Origin: Petrosia ficiformis
Lineage: Eukaryota > Porifera > Demospongiae > Haplosclerida > Petrosiidae
Assembly (NCBI GenBank): GCA_947044365.1
Contig: OX345640.1
Location: 6,560,001 to 6,624,000, forward strand
Length of the DNA: 64,000 bases
Direction: 5' to 3'
A program made the translations under genes and the position numbers. The notes under the pieces were generated by a model. It had not been told where the DNA came from and did no database searches. It saw nothing but the letters and a program-made list of their open reading frames with translations. Below are positions 24,835 to 35,139 of this stretch, in pieces (position 1 is the first letter of the stretch; each line of letters starts with the position of its first letter).

Positions 24835-24938
24835 GGTTATATCCCGGTACAAGTGCTATATAATCACCGAGCCCAAGGGCGTAGCCCGACGGCAAGGTGA
24901 TTATATATCTGATATTGCACAAGTAGCGGAATATAACC
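24835..24938. mobile_element. Hairpin MITE, 104 bp
   Basis: Inverted arms GGTTATATCCCGGTACAAGT / TAGCGGAATATAACC, plus an inner TATAATCACC / GGTGATTATA pair, surround a GC-rich centre containing GGGCGTAGCCCG. Nested in the mariner unit. Confidence 0.75.
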
Positions 24939-24956
24939 AATATATATCATATTGTA

Positions 24957-25113
24957 TATAGTACACTTACAGTTCTTATATAAAACAATATAAAACCTTG
25001 GTTTAGTGTCCTCGGATGTGATATAGCCCTCGCAGGCTCGGGCTATATCACATCCTTGGACACTAAACCTCGAGTCTATATTTTTGTATATAAGACCTGT
25101 AAGTGTACTATAT
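24957..25113. mobile_element. Nested hairpin MITE, 157 bp
   Basis: Outer arms TATAGTACACTTACAG / CTGTAAGTGTACTATA and inner, almost perfect arms GGTTTAGTGTCC...GGATGTGATATAGCCC / GGGCTATATCACATCC...GGACACTAAACC around TCGCAGGCTC. The inner stem alone is about 34 bp. Confidence 0.8.
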
Positions 25114-25123
25114 ATATTACATA

Positions 25124-25125
25124 TT

Positions 25126-25190
<65 letters not shown>
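25124..25190. repeat. (TA)n microsatellite
   Basis: Over 55 bp of uninterrupted TA alternation, next to the hairpin MITEs. A shorter run is at 24790..24832. Confidence 0.95.
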
Positions 25191-25192
<2 letters not shown>

Positions 25193-25534
25193 ACATATAA
25201 ATATATAATGTACCATAATTATAATAATTATAATTATATATAGAACGCCAACTCATACTATGCATGTTTGTAGTTACTTAATGTTATATATAATTTTATA
25301 TTATAATTAAATATTATAATTATATAATTGTAACAAACAGTACCAACAAGCTTCAAGGGCTCTAAAGCTTGGAACAAAGTAGAAGACAGCTTTGTAATAT
25401 ATAACATTTGTTATTTACTTCAACATAATTATTTAATTAATATTTGGTTCATAGTGACCCAGCGTGCTGGTAATTTATATAATATAATCAGTAAATAATA
25501 AAATATATATACAACTATTATATAAAACATAATA
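25191..25534. other. AT-rich spacer inside the mariner unit
   Basis: No exon or terminal repeat recognised between the TA run and the transposase stop codon. Confidence 0.5.
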
Positions 25535-26164
25535 TTAGTACCCAGATGCTTTTCCTTGTACTTCTATAACTTTAGGTATTACTTTCTTCATATGTGCAAT
25601 ATACCGTGCACATTTCTCGGGAGTAAGTGTTTTCCAGAATTCCTTGATTCCACTTTTTAGTTGTCCTAAATTTCTTGGTTTAACATAGGTTCTTAAATAT
25701 TCCTTTAGAGACCCCCATACATTTTCAATGGGGTTCAAATCTGGACTAGAGGGAGGAGTTCGCCACCAATTAATTTACTTCACTTATAAGTGCACAATAT
25801 CTTGTTCGCTTACAAATCCAACCAAGGCGTTTTCGTACATTCTTAATTGTACTAATAGAAACATGCATGTCTGGAAATGCATCTAACAGTTTTCTATGCA
25901 GCTGTCTAGCTGTCAAGTCACTTTCTTTTGCGAGGGAATCATCGATAAATTATAATGAATTTCTTTAAAGAGTTCAAGTGGCTTGTATGTTTGAAGATCA
26001 GCGACTGATGAGGTAATTTTATACTTCTTAATAAGTGCACTTAAAGATTGCACACTTACAACAATGTCTTGCTCTAGTAGTCTTTCCTTAATCTTCCTAA
26101 CTGTTAATCCACTCTTCCAGTATCCAATCACTCTTGCTCTTGTGTCAATACTCATACGAGGCAT
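25535..26164 (-). pseudogene. Tc1/mariner transposase, internally deleted
   Basis: From ATG at 26164 the frame gives MPRMSIDTRARVIGYWKSGL and VRKIKERLLEQD, the helix-turn-helix start of Tc1-type transposases. A 1-nt frameshift near 25935 is followed in the next frame by SDLTARQLHRKLLDAFPDMH and VRKRLGWICKRTRYC, the second DNA-binding half. The catalytic core with the first two Asp residues is missing at about 25760, where the sequence jumps to WWRTPPSSPDLNPIENVWG (third catalytic Asp) and a normal C-terminus ending at 25535. It therefore cannot be active. It shares orientation with the BEN gene. Confidence 0.9.
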
Positions 26165-26192
26165 AGTTCTCTTCTCTACTTTGCAGTGCAGT

Positions 26193-26360
26193 ACTCGCGA
26201 GTGCGGGTAGGACTGATAAATAACGTGCGCACGCGTGTACTCGCGCGGGCGACTACACGCGCGTGCGCGTGCGAACGATCTGCACGCGTGCGTAAAAAAT
26301 CAGCACGCGTGTGTCAAACAAACACTCGCGAGTTACTCGCGTGTCATAAGCGAGTATTAT
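26193..26360. promoter_or_regulatory. Right subterminal CGCG cluster
   Basis: Perfect ACTCGCGAGT at 26193 and 26324, plus many ACGCGTGT, TACTCGCGC and GCGCGTGCGCGTGC variants, immediately upstream of the transposase ATG and inside the right terminal repeat. Mirrors the left cluster and could serve as promoter and/or protein-binding array. Confidence 0.65.
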
Positions 26361-26424
26361 TAAAGTTTAACGTTATCTGTACTGTATTTCAAGCAAAGTA
26401 CCAGTACTATCTTTCCTACAGCTG

Positions 26425-26800
26425 AACGGATGGGATTGCAAGCACATGCTGTACATTCTGCTAACTCAGCAATACAAGACCACTTGAAGCAAGGTAATTC
26501 TACTAAGAATGGCAAGGAACGAAAATATACAACAACCTTCTGAAGAGCGAACCAAAGTTGGCTGCTAAGAATGGTACTGCATGTGCTCAGAAGAGGTTAG
26601 ATAATGAAGTACAGAGGTACATTAGATGCTTACGGAACAATGGCACTCCTGTTGAGTTGGGTGCTAAATGGTTGGTTGGATTTTATGGTCACATGCAAGC
26701 TAATCCTGATATAGTTATATTGAAGCAATTGTAAAAGGTGATGATGGGTCATCAATTTCTCCTCCGGATCTATTTATGGACTTTGATAACAGTACTCATT
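26425..26800 (+). pseudogene. Coding-like remnant, probably of a transposon gene
   Basis: Plus-strand frames encode non-AT-biased peptide (PKLAAKNGTACAQKRLDNEV; GAKWLVGFYGHMQANPDIV) and then, after frame changes, a short acidic tail (GDDGSSISPPDLFMDF) and a stop. Several frameshifts are needed, so it is broken. It lies just outside the right mariner end. I cannot name the family with confidence; the C-terminal tail recalls those of DDE transposases. Confidence 0.4.
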
Positions 26801-26994
26801 GAGATTAATATATATTATTTTTATTATGTAATTCACTAAGAGTTTGTAAAAAATATTTTGACAAGTACCCCAGTAGTTAACACACATGTAACCTGTATCT
26901 GTAATTAATAAACCACAATTAATTTCATAAAAGGGTAAAAATGGTGAAAATGCAATTATAAAGAACAACAATTATTTCCCCTTTTACAGCATAA

Positions 26995-27310
26995 ATAAAT
27001 AGATAGATACATAATGAATGAATAAATGGATTGATAGATGATTGGATGAATATACAGATGGCTGGATGAACGAATATGTATATGGATAGACAGATGACGA
27101 ACATATGGATGGATAGATGACTGATAAATGGTTGGGTGAATAAATACATGTACATACATGTATAAGGATAGATAGATGACTACATGGATGAACAGAAGGC
27201 TGAATGGATGGATAGATAAATGGATGGATGTATAGTTCATGATTGGGTGAATGGGAAATTAATAAATAAATAAATGGTGGATAGATACATGTGATTGGAT
27301 GGATAGATAC
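26995..27310. repeat. GATA/GGAT-type degenerate simple repeat
   Basis: Runs of GATAGATAGATG and ATGGATGGATAG with interruptions. Related runs lie at 28155..28315 and 28920..29110. The antisense frames rich in Ile, His, Ser and Pro are artefacts of this repeat. Confidence 0.85.
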
Positions 27311-27523
27311 ATGTAAGTAGAAACAAAATGCTTTATAAATACATATAAAATAACAAATACAATGGTTTACCTCGATTCATGGAATTCCTTGAGAAGATTG
27401 AGGCACTTTTAAAAGATTTTTGAACTGAATTTTCCTTTATCTGTTGAGAAGAATTATTATTACATAATATTATGTAATCTTGTCCCATCCACTCATTATA
27501 ATGTGTCTTCTGTATAACCTGAC

Positions 27524-28074
27524 TAGGGATGTGTGATACACCATAAAACAAATATTATGTATCACACCAGTGTATATGTATCATGATATGAATATGTATT
27601 GCGATATTTTGTTTATCCTTTCAACAATAATGATTTTGTTATTGTATTTTGTAGTAATAATGATATGCTTTAGTTATACAACTAACTAAGCTGCTCTGTT
27701 TTCTATGATCTATGATCTATCATCCCTTTCATTATTTGGCTTGAACTTCAATTGTCTATCACCAAATACTGAGCATTGTGATGGCGTTCCAAGTGAATTA
27801 AAAGTAGAAGATTGGTGGTATTTTTGTTGTAGTTGACGGAGGACTTACCAAATCTCATAAATAACTTCATCAGCTTCTTCTTACTTCAATATTGAATCTA
27901 AAATACTTCCAAACTAGGCAGCTTATGTTTCTTTGCACATCCATTTTATTTGCATCTGCTCTTTGTTGGAAATGCACATGCGCAGTTATCACGTGTGTAG
28001 TATCGATAAGTCAGTCATCCAATATGATATCACAATACATGTGAACTATATCGATATAGTATCGCACATCCCTA
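27524..28074. mobile_element. hAT-type MITE (TAGGGATGTG ends)
   Basis: TAGGGATGTGTGATAC at the left and GTATCGCACATCCCTA at the right are inverted. Flanking 8-mers (AACCTGAC / GATGTGAC) agree at only half their positions, so the element is old or the duplication is lost. No transposase. Confidence 0.75.
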
Positions 28075-29470
28075 GATGTGACCCATACTAACAACTGTAT
28101 GTAATACCAATTTCTTCATCTGAGACTGAAGAATGATGAATTGTGAATAGATCATGACTGGATGGATGAAAGAATGAATGGATAAATGATGAATGGAAGA
28201 ATGCACAGATATATTAGACAGAGAAATCAGTGGATAGATGATGAATGGACTAATGGATTAGTGGACAAATGAGTGGATGGATGGATGAATGGATTAGTGG
28301 ACAAATGAAGTACGACTGCAGTAAGAAACTGATCGTACCATACTATTGACATTGGGTTAAAATGGTTTCATTGTATTTAAGCGTTTAATTAACATTTGTT
28401 ATTAATCATTGCTGAAATATGGGCGTGGTCAACGAGCCAAGATTTTACTGCTACATTCTCTTAGAAGAATTCAGACCTAAATGAAGTTGATATTCTAGAA
28501 GGCTAGGCTCTGTCCAACTTTGTCTGCAGTCACAGTTCTTTATTCCATGTGGAAATACCAAAACAATTGTCTTGACAAAGATGTGCATGAACGCTAAAGC
28601 CAGTCGAGTTGTATCAGATTCTCATGCCTTTATAGATGATAGGAATGGCTTGAAGCTTGCTTTGAAATTAGCATAAGGACTGGTGAGTATGTAGACAACT
28701 CCTCAAGTTCAGTTTTACAAATGTGAAGCTTTAGTTATTTAGGTGAATACAAGACTTTTAATTTTTCCATTTATTACCATATAACGTTGATACAATCTAT
28801 CACTGAATAATTAATTACCATTTAAACTGAATTTTAATGAAGGTTTAGCATGCTACGAAGCGTAGAATGTGCATAGTACAAAAACAGAACGTTACTTTAT
28901 ATTAACGTATACTGTAGAATAGATGAATGGATTTATGGACAAATTGAGTAGAGGGAAAGATGAATTACTGAGAGAGTGGATAGATTATTAGACAAATGAG
29001 TGGATGAATGGATTACTGGTGAAATGAGAAGATAGATGAATGGATTAGTGGACAGTTAAATGGATTGAGTAGTGGAGTAATGAGTGAATGGATGGATGAA
29101 CAAATGGATGAGACAGACAAATCGTGTAATTTTTTAAAAAATGCACTGTGCTTTATCGCTACAGCAATGTGAGTTACCCCTGAAGTCATGTGCAATTTCA
29201 TGTGATTTAGTGCTAATGTCACATGTTACAAACATACATGTATATCACTCACATTCAGACATGCCTGATCACAAAATAAACAATGTTCCTCTGCATCAAG
29301 TTGTGAAAATGCAAAGTTCACTTTGGGTCCCATCCATGATGAAATAGTGGCTGAGGTCTAATCCACAAATATTTTTCTTCTTGAAATATACCTGTTATAT
29401 GGTACGTAATATTATAATAGCCATTAACATCATTTATATTAGGTATACATGCAGTATATAATTTCATGAT
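28075..29470. other. Gene-poor region with simple repeats
   Basis: GGAT-type simple repeats at 28155..28315 and 28920..29110; otherwise no exon, terminal repeat or RNA gene recognised. Confidence 0.5.
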
Positions 29471-29957
29471 TAGGGGTGGGCGGTATAACGGTATTTCAGT
29501 CAAAATCGATATTCATTCCTATACTGTGGTATGGTATTACAAAAATTTGCATACTTTTGAGCACATGGCGAACTGAAATCGTGCTTTAGCAGTGCTTGTT
29601 TGGCTTTCTAGCCAATTCTAGGTAGCAATTGAGTTAGAAAGGAGTTGTAGATATCTATTTTTTCTGATTGATGTAACTGTTGTTGTGGTTGCGTGGGTCA
29701 ATTGATACCAACAGTTTTTTGTTTGCCTTATACTACAGTATGCTAAAAACGTAGGTTTACAGATAGATATAGTATTGTAGTAGTCTGAACGAGTTGTTGG
29801 TGGTGTTTCAGGCACTGTTTCATCAACTTTCATGCCTTTAAAACATTTGTGGGTGTGACTAACTGTGGAACACGTGGTTAGTCGACATTTAGTAATATCG
29901 TGGTAATTTGTTTTATATCGTAACCAGTATCAAAATTGCCAATACCGCCCACCCCTA
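29471..29957. mobile_element. hAT-type MITE with perfect 8 bp target duplication
   Basis: Inverted ends TAGGGGTGGGCGGTAT / ATACCGCCCACCCCTA, flanked on both sides by TTCATGAT (29463..29470 and 29958..29965). The 71-codon antisense frame inside has no recognised domain. Confidence 0.92.
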
Positions 29958-30002
29958 TTCATGATATAAGCCCTACATATATGGTGTAATATTAAAAAGG
30001 GA

Positions 30003-30300
30003 TCTTTTCCTGTATAATATATAGAGAAAAAAGCATCCCTATGACTGCTTTGTGGTGTCCAGGATTCAGTAATCATGGCTGACTTTATCATGCCTGAAAC
30101 ATAACAGTTACTTTACTATCTATTTGGTTTACTTCTTAAAGGACCTTGTAGAAATTTAGGAATATATTTCAGGTAGAATAGCTAGCTATTAGTTCCAGTT
30201 TCTATGTAAACTACACAGCTTTTTTTCTGCTGGTCTGCAGAGGTTGAGCACACACATTCTTTTAAACGCCATGCCAAATGATCAAGACTCCGGAATATTC
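30003..30300 (+). pseudogene. Decayed tetraspan-like fragment
   Basis: TATCCCTATG-like start (CATCCCTATGACTGCTTTGT), GGTGTCCAGGATTCAGTAAT and CTATTAGTTCCAGTTTCT align base by base with the minus-strand fragment at 16100..16350. Several stops. It runs into the 32 bp minisatellite. Confidence 0.45.
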
Positions 30301-30324
30301 ATCTACAAGGTACATTACAGGTAT

Positions 30325-30505
30325 ACATATCCATCTACATTGTCCATTACATGTATACATATCCATCTACAATGTACATTACATGTAAACATATCCATCT
30401 ACAATGTACATTACATGTATACACATGTACATATCCATCTACAATGTACATTACATGTATACACATGTACATATCCATCTACAATGTACATTACATGTAT
30501 ACTTG
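30325..30505. repeat. 32 bp minisatellite, family 2 (first array)
   Basis: Units of TACATATCCATCTACAATGT followed by ACATTACATGTA (32 bp), two of them with a 12 bp extension (44 bp). The same unit forms a second array at 31391..31640, same orientation. Confidence 0.95.
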
Positions 30506-30699
30506 TATTATAGGTAAGATGAAAGCTACCGCGATCAGTGTATATTACGTAGACCCCAACTTCCTGTTAAATATACATATTCCACCGGACATGACTCTTA
30601 AAAGATTAAAGCAACTGACAGTGATATATATATATTCCATTTGATGTTTTTTAACAACATACATGTAGTAATAGAACAAAACAAAACAAAACAATAGTT

Positions 30700-31108
30700 T
30701 TTAATAATAGTTGATCTTCCTCTTCCATCTTAATAACACCTACATGTACGTGTCGGACACTAGTTCCAATAGCTTTACAAAGTTCATGAAACACAACCTC
30801 GCAAACACCTTGAACCAGGAGTCTCTTCTGTATAATATATTGGGAGTATCACAGCTGTAATATCTCATATATCAAAGAATGAAGAATACCTGAAAGCAAT
30901 TTGTGAATGTTTCTTGGAAGATATTGGTCACCATCAACGCGACGAACCTTAGCTGTGAAAGTTGAAAACCATCTATCTATTTCTTCCTTTTGTATGTACG
31001 CAAAATGATTCTTTTTGGTTAAAGAAAGCTTTAGACACTTTTTTCGAACGTCTTGAATTTTCAGATCTGCATTCTCTTTCACTAGTTCGATATCCAAATT
31101 CAAACACG
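30700..31108 (-). pseudogene. DUF3504 (Crypton/tyrosine-recombinase-derived) gene fragment, two exons
   Basis: Exon 30890..31108 (TTTTAG acceptor, 72 codons plus 1 nt, GTATTC donor) encodes KVRRVDGDQYLPRNIHKLLS preceded by KKNHFAYIQKEEIDRWFSTF, the conserved WF..F..EVRR.DG..Y.P..L..LL.GI pattern of ZMYM2/QRICH1/KCTD1-type DUF3504 proteins, which derive from Crypton recombinases. A second exon-like stretch ends at 30827 (VQGVCEVVFHELCKAIG; VIKMEEEDQLL), matching the next conserved block, but its frame does not join without a shift. Probably a decayed fragment; no catalytic part is seen. Confidence 0.55.
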
Positions 31109-31260
31109 CTAAAATATTGTCACGTAATGGTAGTTACTAGGAGATAAACCGCAACAGTCATGACGCAATAAATATTGCTAGGATACCAAAATAATTGCAT
31201 AGCAACTGCGTGAGTGGCGTCTTTCATCTTTTGGCTTCCTATCAATACGAGCCATATAGA
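31109..31260. other. Spacer before hairpin element
   Basis: Nothing recognised. Confidence 0.4.
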
Positions 31261-31384
31261 ACATGACCTCACCTCGTGGCGTATCAGGTATACACTCAAA
31301 TAATATTCATAATCCCTCGGGCTACGCCCTCGGGATTATGAATATCATTTTCGTGTATATCTGATACACCCCTCGTGGTCATGT
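31261..31384. mobile_element. Hairpin MITE, 124 bp
   Basis: Near-palindrome: ACATGACC...CCTCGTGG and TATTCATAATCCC at the left pair with GGGATTATGAATA and CCTCGTGGTCATGT at the right, around TCGGGCTACGCCCT. The GC-rich centre is shared with other hairpins in the window. Confidence 0.85.
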
Positions 31385-31390
31385 CCTATC

Positions 31391-31640
31391 TATTACATAT
31401 CCATCTACAATGTACATTACATGTATATATATCCGTCTACAATGTACATTACATGTATACATATCCGTCTACAATGTACATTACGTGTATACATATCCAT
31501 CTACAATGTACATTACATGTATACATATCCATCTACAATGTACATTACATGTATACATATCCATCTACAATGTACATTACATGTATACATATCCATCTAC
31601 AATGTATACATATCCATCTACAATGTACATTACATGTATA
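31391..31640. repeat. 32 bp minisatellite, family 2 (second array)
   Basis: About eight units of the same 32 bp sequence as 30325..30505, with one shortened unit near 31600. It begins right after the hairpin MITE and stays open in all three plus-strand frames. Confidence 0.95.
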
Positions 31641-31657
31641 CATACATATACACTAAC

Positions 31658-31752
31658 TGATTCATCAGCAGTAAGAACAGCTGTCAAATTATATTTTCTT
31701 TCTTTAACAAGTAGTTCTCTTCTTAGTTTCAGTTCCTCAAGTGTGACTAAAC
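31658..31752 (-). other. Possible coiled-coil exon
   Basis: Between ATTACCAG and GTTAGTG the minus strand is open for 31 codons (TLEELKLRRELLVKERKYNL...). The charged helical composition is unlike random AT-rich frames. The phase does not fit the DUF3504 exon downstream. Parent gene unknown. Confidence 0.3.
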
Positions 31753-32516
31753 CTGGTAATAACAGAACACATACATAAATAACACATCATATATAATAAT
31801 TATAATAATTATATTATTTATATGTCAGTTTATACATGAGCAAACTGAAAAGAGGCTTTTGGATAATAAACATTTTGATTGAATCATTTATATTTAAATG
31901 CTCCATGTTCAGTCATTTTGTATTATAATACAACTAAATTAGGTATGTAAGTGAAGTAATAGTTCCTCTTCCTGGATAACCAGCCCGTGGTCTAGTTGGC
32001 TTCCTATATATAGTGGTAAAATGGCTAGAGAGGGACCGTTTAGTATTTGATCAAAATTTACATTATCCAAACTACACAATATACTAATACACATACAAAC
32101 CAATTGTAAAGTACTTCTTCAAATATAGTTGAATATTTATCTTGTGTATACTCAAATACAAGCTCTTCACTACATTGTTATACTACATGTAAGTGTTGTC
32201 ATGGTAATTTGTAATGATGTATCAATAATACCAATACCTCTGATATTTTTAACTCTTTTCTCTGTTTTTCTCTCCTCTTTAATAAGCTAGCTGCTCCAGT
32301 GCCTTGCTTTCAATGCTTTGTAATCAACACAAAGTCACATGTTGTGTGGGCGAGGTCACCCCGCCCATTACCGTAACCACTAGCCAATCAGATCAGGGAA
32401 CTGTTTTGAGTGACTGATGATTTAGACTTTTATGTTGGAGAGAGCAACATATGGAAAATGAATATACAGGATCATTACGTCAGCAGATACTTGTAGATAG
32501 AGAGTGTATGGATGGA

Positions 32517-33117
32517 TCAGTGTGCAGCCGGACCAATGGATGAATGGATGGATGCACAGTCAAACCAATGGACGGGTGGATGAATGCACAATCGGACCAA
32601 TGGATGGGTGGATGGATGCACAGTCGGACCAATGGATGAGTGGATGGATGCACAGTCGGACCAATGGATGAGTGGATGGATGTACAGTCGGACCAATGGA
32701 TGGGTGGATGGATGCACAGCCGGACTAGTGGATGGGTGGATGGATGCACAATCGGACCAATGGATGGGTGGATGGATGCACAGTCGGACCAATGGATGAG
32801 TGGATGGATGCACAGCCGTACCAATGGATGGGTGGATGGATGCACAGTCGGACCAATGGATGAGTGGATGGATGCACAGCCATACCAATGGATGGGCGGA
32901 TGGATGCACAGTCGGACCAATGGATGAGTGGATGGATGCACAACCGTACCAATGGATGGGTGGATGGATGCACAGTCGGACCAATGGATGAGTGGATGGA
33001 TGCACATGCAGCCATACCAATGGATGGGCGGATGGATGCACAGCCGGACCAATGGATGAGTGGATGGATGCACAGCCGGACCAATGGATGGGTGGATGGA
33101 GGCACAGCCAGACCAGA
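32517..33117. repeat. 32 bp minisatellite, family 1, expanded allele (about 19 units)
   Basis: About nineteen 32 bp units (TGGATGGATGCACAGTCGGA plus CCAATGGATGAG) with alternating GAG/GGG and GTC/GCC variants, suggesting a higher-order duplication of two-unit blocks. Both strands are open in all frames, producing long repetitive peptides (IHPSIGP..., DGWMDAQ...) that are not genes. Confidence 0.97.
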
Positions 33118-34810
33118 TGGATAAATTATTAGGATGATTAAATTGATGCATGAATTCCATTAGCACAAATCAGTATGACATGATACATCTTTTGTATTAG
33201 GTGCAGAATACGTTTGAGGAAATTAAACGAAGTGACTTTTTCTTCCTCTTTCTCTGATTATTCCACTCCTTCGTCTTTACTTTCATTCATTCTTTCTTAT
33301 TATTAACAGAACAAGCTTCCAAAGAACCTAAAGATGATCAAATTTGACTACAATAGCAAGTGAGGAAAATGCATCTGTGACAAGGGAAACACTTGAAGAG
33401 ATTCATGTGTAAGTGTTTATTATAAATGTATTAATTAACGTTTGAATTCCAAATTCAAAGAACCACATAACAATAATTATTATTAGTAGAGTAAGAAGAG
33501 TTTGAGAGCATTCAAAGTGACTATAAACAAGATATTATTACTATTAGTAAGTTAATATCTATATACATGTATATATGTATGTTGTATTTTTATTATTGTC
33601 TTCATTTCTTTTGCCATACAGGGTAAGGATTATGTATGGGTCTTGGGCTTAGTATCTTAGGAATTAGATGGTTTTTTGTGCTTAGGTTTAGGTCTTTGGC
33701 TCAGGATCATGGGACCAGGTTAGGTATTAGTTTCAGGCTACATATACAAGTAGATTAGTGATTAATTATCAGTTTGTTACTTATACTATTTATTTCAGAA
33801 TACACTGATGAAATTCTTATGGACACTAAACAAGAATGAGAAGAAAAGCTCTTTGGAATGCTTCATCAATCAGATTCTTTGCTTACATTCATAAAATGTA
33901 AGCCAATGACTGTCAGGAGGACATGAAGTACACAAGTGATCAATAATACATTAATGATCATGAAGACATTTGTGTGTGTGAGTTAATTAATTATAGAACT
34001 TTAATTAGAAATGATTATGAGAAAATGAACTGCTACAGAAGGAATTTGGATCATGAGATGGAAAGTAAGAAACTCATAGTTTGTGAATGTATGAATGATT
34101 CTATATTAAATATATAAGTTTCTACACAATGTATTTAAATTAATAGTTATCAACATAATACACATCACCTGATTATTTATATTAACATTTCAGATTTGTC
34201 ATAACACGTACTTTTCTCATTTGATTGGATGATCTGGCTACAGTCCATTTGATATTGTGTTTGTCATGATGAAATAATACCAAGGTGAAGAATAACAATA
34301 AAAAATGCATTATACATTGTATTTACATATATACTTGTTACTCACTTTATCACTTTATGTATATCTCATGGAATCCTACATCAACAGTCATCCGGTAGCA
34401 TATGAAGTCAAAATCTTATTGCATTCCTCTCACATTTTGTGACATTGATATTCTTGGAAATGACCTTTTGGAAGAGTTGACGTTTTTGGGAATGAACATT
34501 TTGATAGTTCACATAATGGTACTAATTCAATCATGTAATTATGTATGTATAGTTTGTGTATATCCATGTAAATGTGTACAAATAATGTTGTTTCTCATAG
34601 ATTGTACAGTTATTAGTTATTGTGGGTGTAGCTGATCATATATTAGGTGGTAATACTGAAGAGATACTTGAGATTTCATGTCAATTATGAGGTGTGATTA
34701 ATGAAATTTTATGAGAAGTTCAATTATATTTTCATCCTATGATATGTGATATATTAGATCGGATGTAAATAATGACCCAAGATGATGCCAATGCTACTAG
34801 AAACATTCAA

Positions 34811-34892
34811 TATTAGATGGATAGATAGATGTATAAATAGATAGATAGTTATGTAGGATTTTCAATATAGAACTGTTACATGTATATAGGTA
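34811..34892. repeat. 82 bp direct repeat left of the Ty3/gypsy element
   Basis: TATTAGATGGATAGATAGAT through GTATATAGGTA; repeated at 38779..38860 with one or two changes. Block 1 has a single copy (about 2780..2872). Far too long for an LTR-integrase target duplication. Confidence 0.9.
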
Positions 34893-34899
34893 TTTATAG

Positions 34900-35125
34900 T
34901 GATGTGTACAATGTACAGGTGTTTCTTTATTACTGTATGTGTTAACTAATTATCACTATCTTAATTATTGTACTTGTTTAAACAGGTTTTACTGCAGGAA
35001 TATTCTAGTGTTGTTGATCACATGTATCTTAGGAATATTCTAGAATTTAACTTGTATATATATATTCAATTATTGTGTTAGTTGAGTTGAGTTCAATAAA
35101 CGATCCCAGTATCTTAAATATAACA
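34900..35125 (+). repeat. Probable 5' LTR of the Ty3/gypsy element
   Basis: Foreign sequence starts after the 82 bp repeat; TG at 34900 and CA at 35125 are candidate ends (about 226 bp), with an AATAAA near 35096. AAG then TGGCGACGAGGATG follows, a plausible primer-binding site. There is no matching 3' LTR, so the boundaries rest on signals only. Confidence 0.55.
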
Positions 35126-35139
35126 AAGTGGCGACGAGG

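Larger units (their letters stand above)
22072..26386 (-). mobile_element. Composite Tc1/mariner element carrying a BEN-domain gene
   Basis: A perfect 22 bp terminal inverted repeat, CAGTACAGATAACGTTAAAC plus TT, starts at 22074 and ends at 26384. TA dinucleotides flank both ends, the Tc1/mariner target signature. Inside, on the minus strand from the right end: transposase remnant (25535..26164), two nested hairpin MITEs and a TA run, then an intact multi-exon BEN-domain gene (22428..24460). Subterminal clusters of ACTCGCGAGT occur within about 190 bp of each end. The transposase has lost its first two catalytic Asp regions, so the unit is not autonomous now. Whether the BEN gene is cargo or an accessory gene is inference. 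Confidence 0.85.

Noticed and set aside
26186..26425. 79-codon Arg/Ala/Cys-rich frame
   Set aside because: Translation of the CGCG-rich subterminal repeats of the mariner unit.
26925..27240. Ile/His/Ser/Tyr-rich minus-strand frames
   Set aside because: Antisense of GATA/GGAT simple repeats.
30325..31640. Regularly spaced 32 bp repeats as a possible CRISPR array
   Set aside because: Units are directly abutting without unique spacers, and the context is a eukaryotic genome.
31375..31778. Repetitive plus-strand frames with YTYPST-type units
   Set aside because: Minisatellite family 2 read in three frames.
32480..33166. 228-codon and other long frames on both strands
   Set aside because: Artefact of the expanded 32 bp minisatellite; no splice-independent coding signal and the unit shifts frame every repeat.
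34402..34635. 77-codon frame with DIDILGNDLLEELTFLG
   Set aside because: Block 1 paralogue (about 2230..2460) has a stop and changes in the same frame; no domain recognised.
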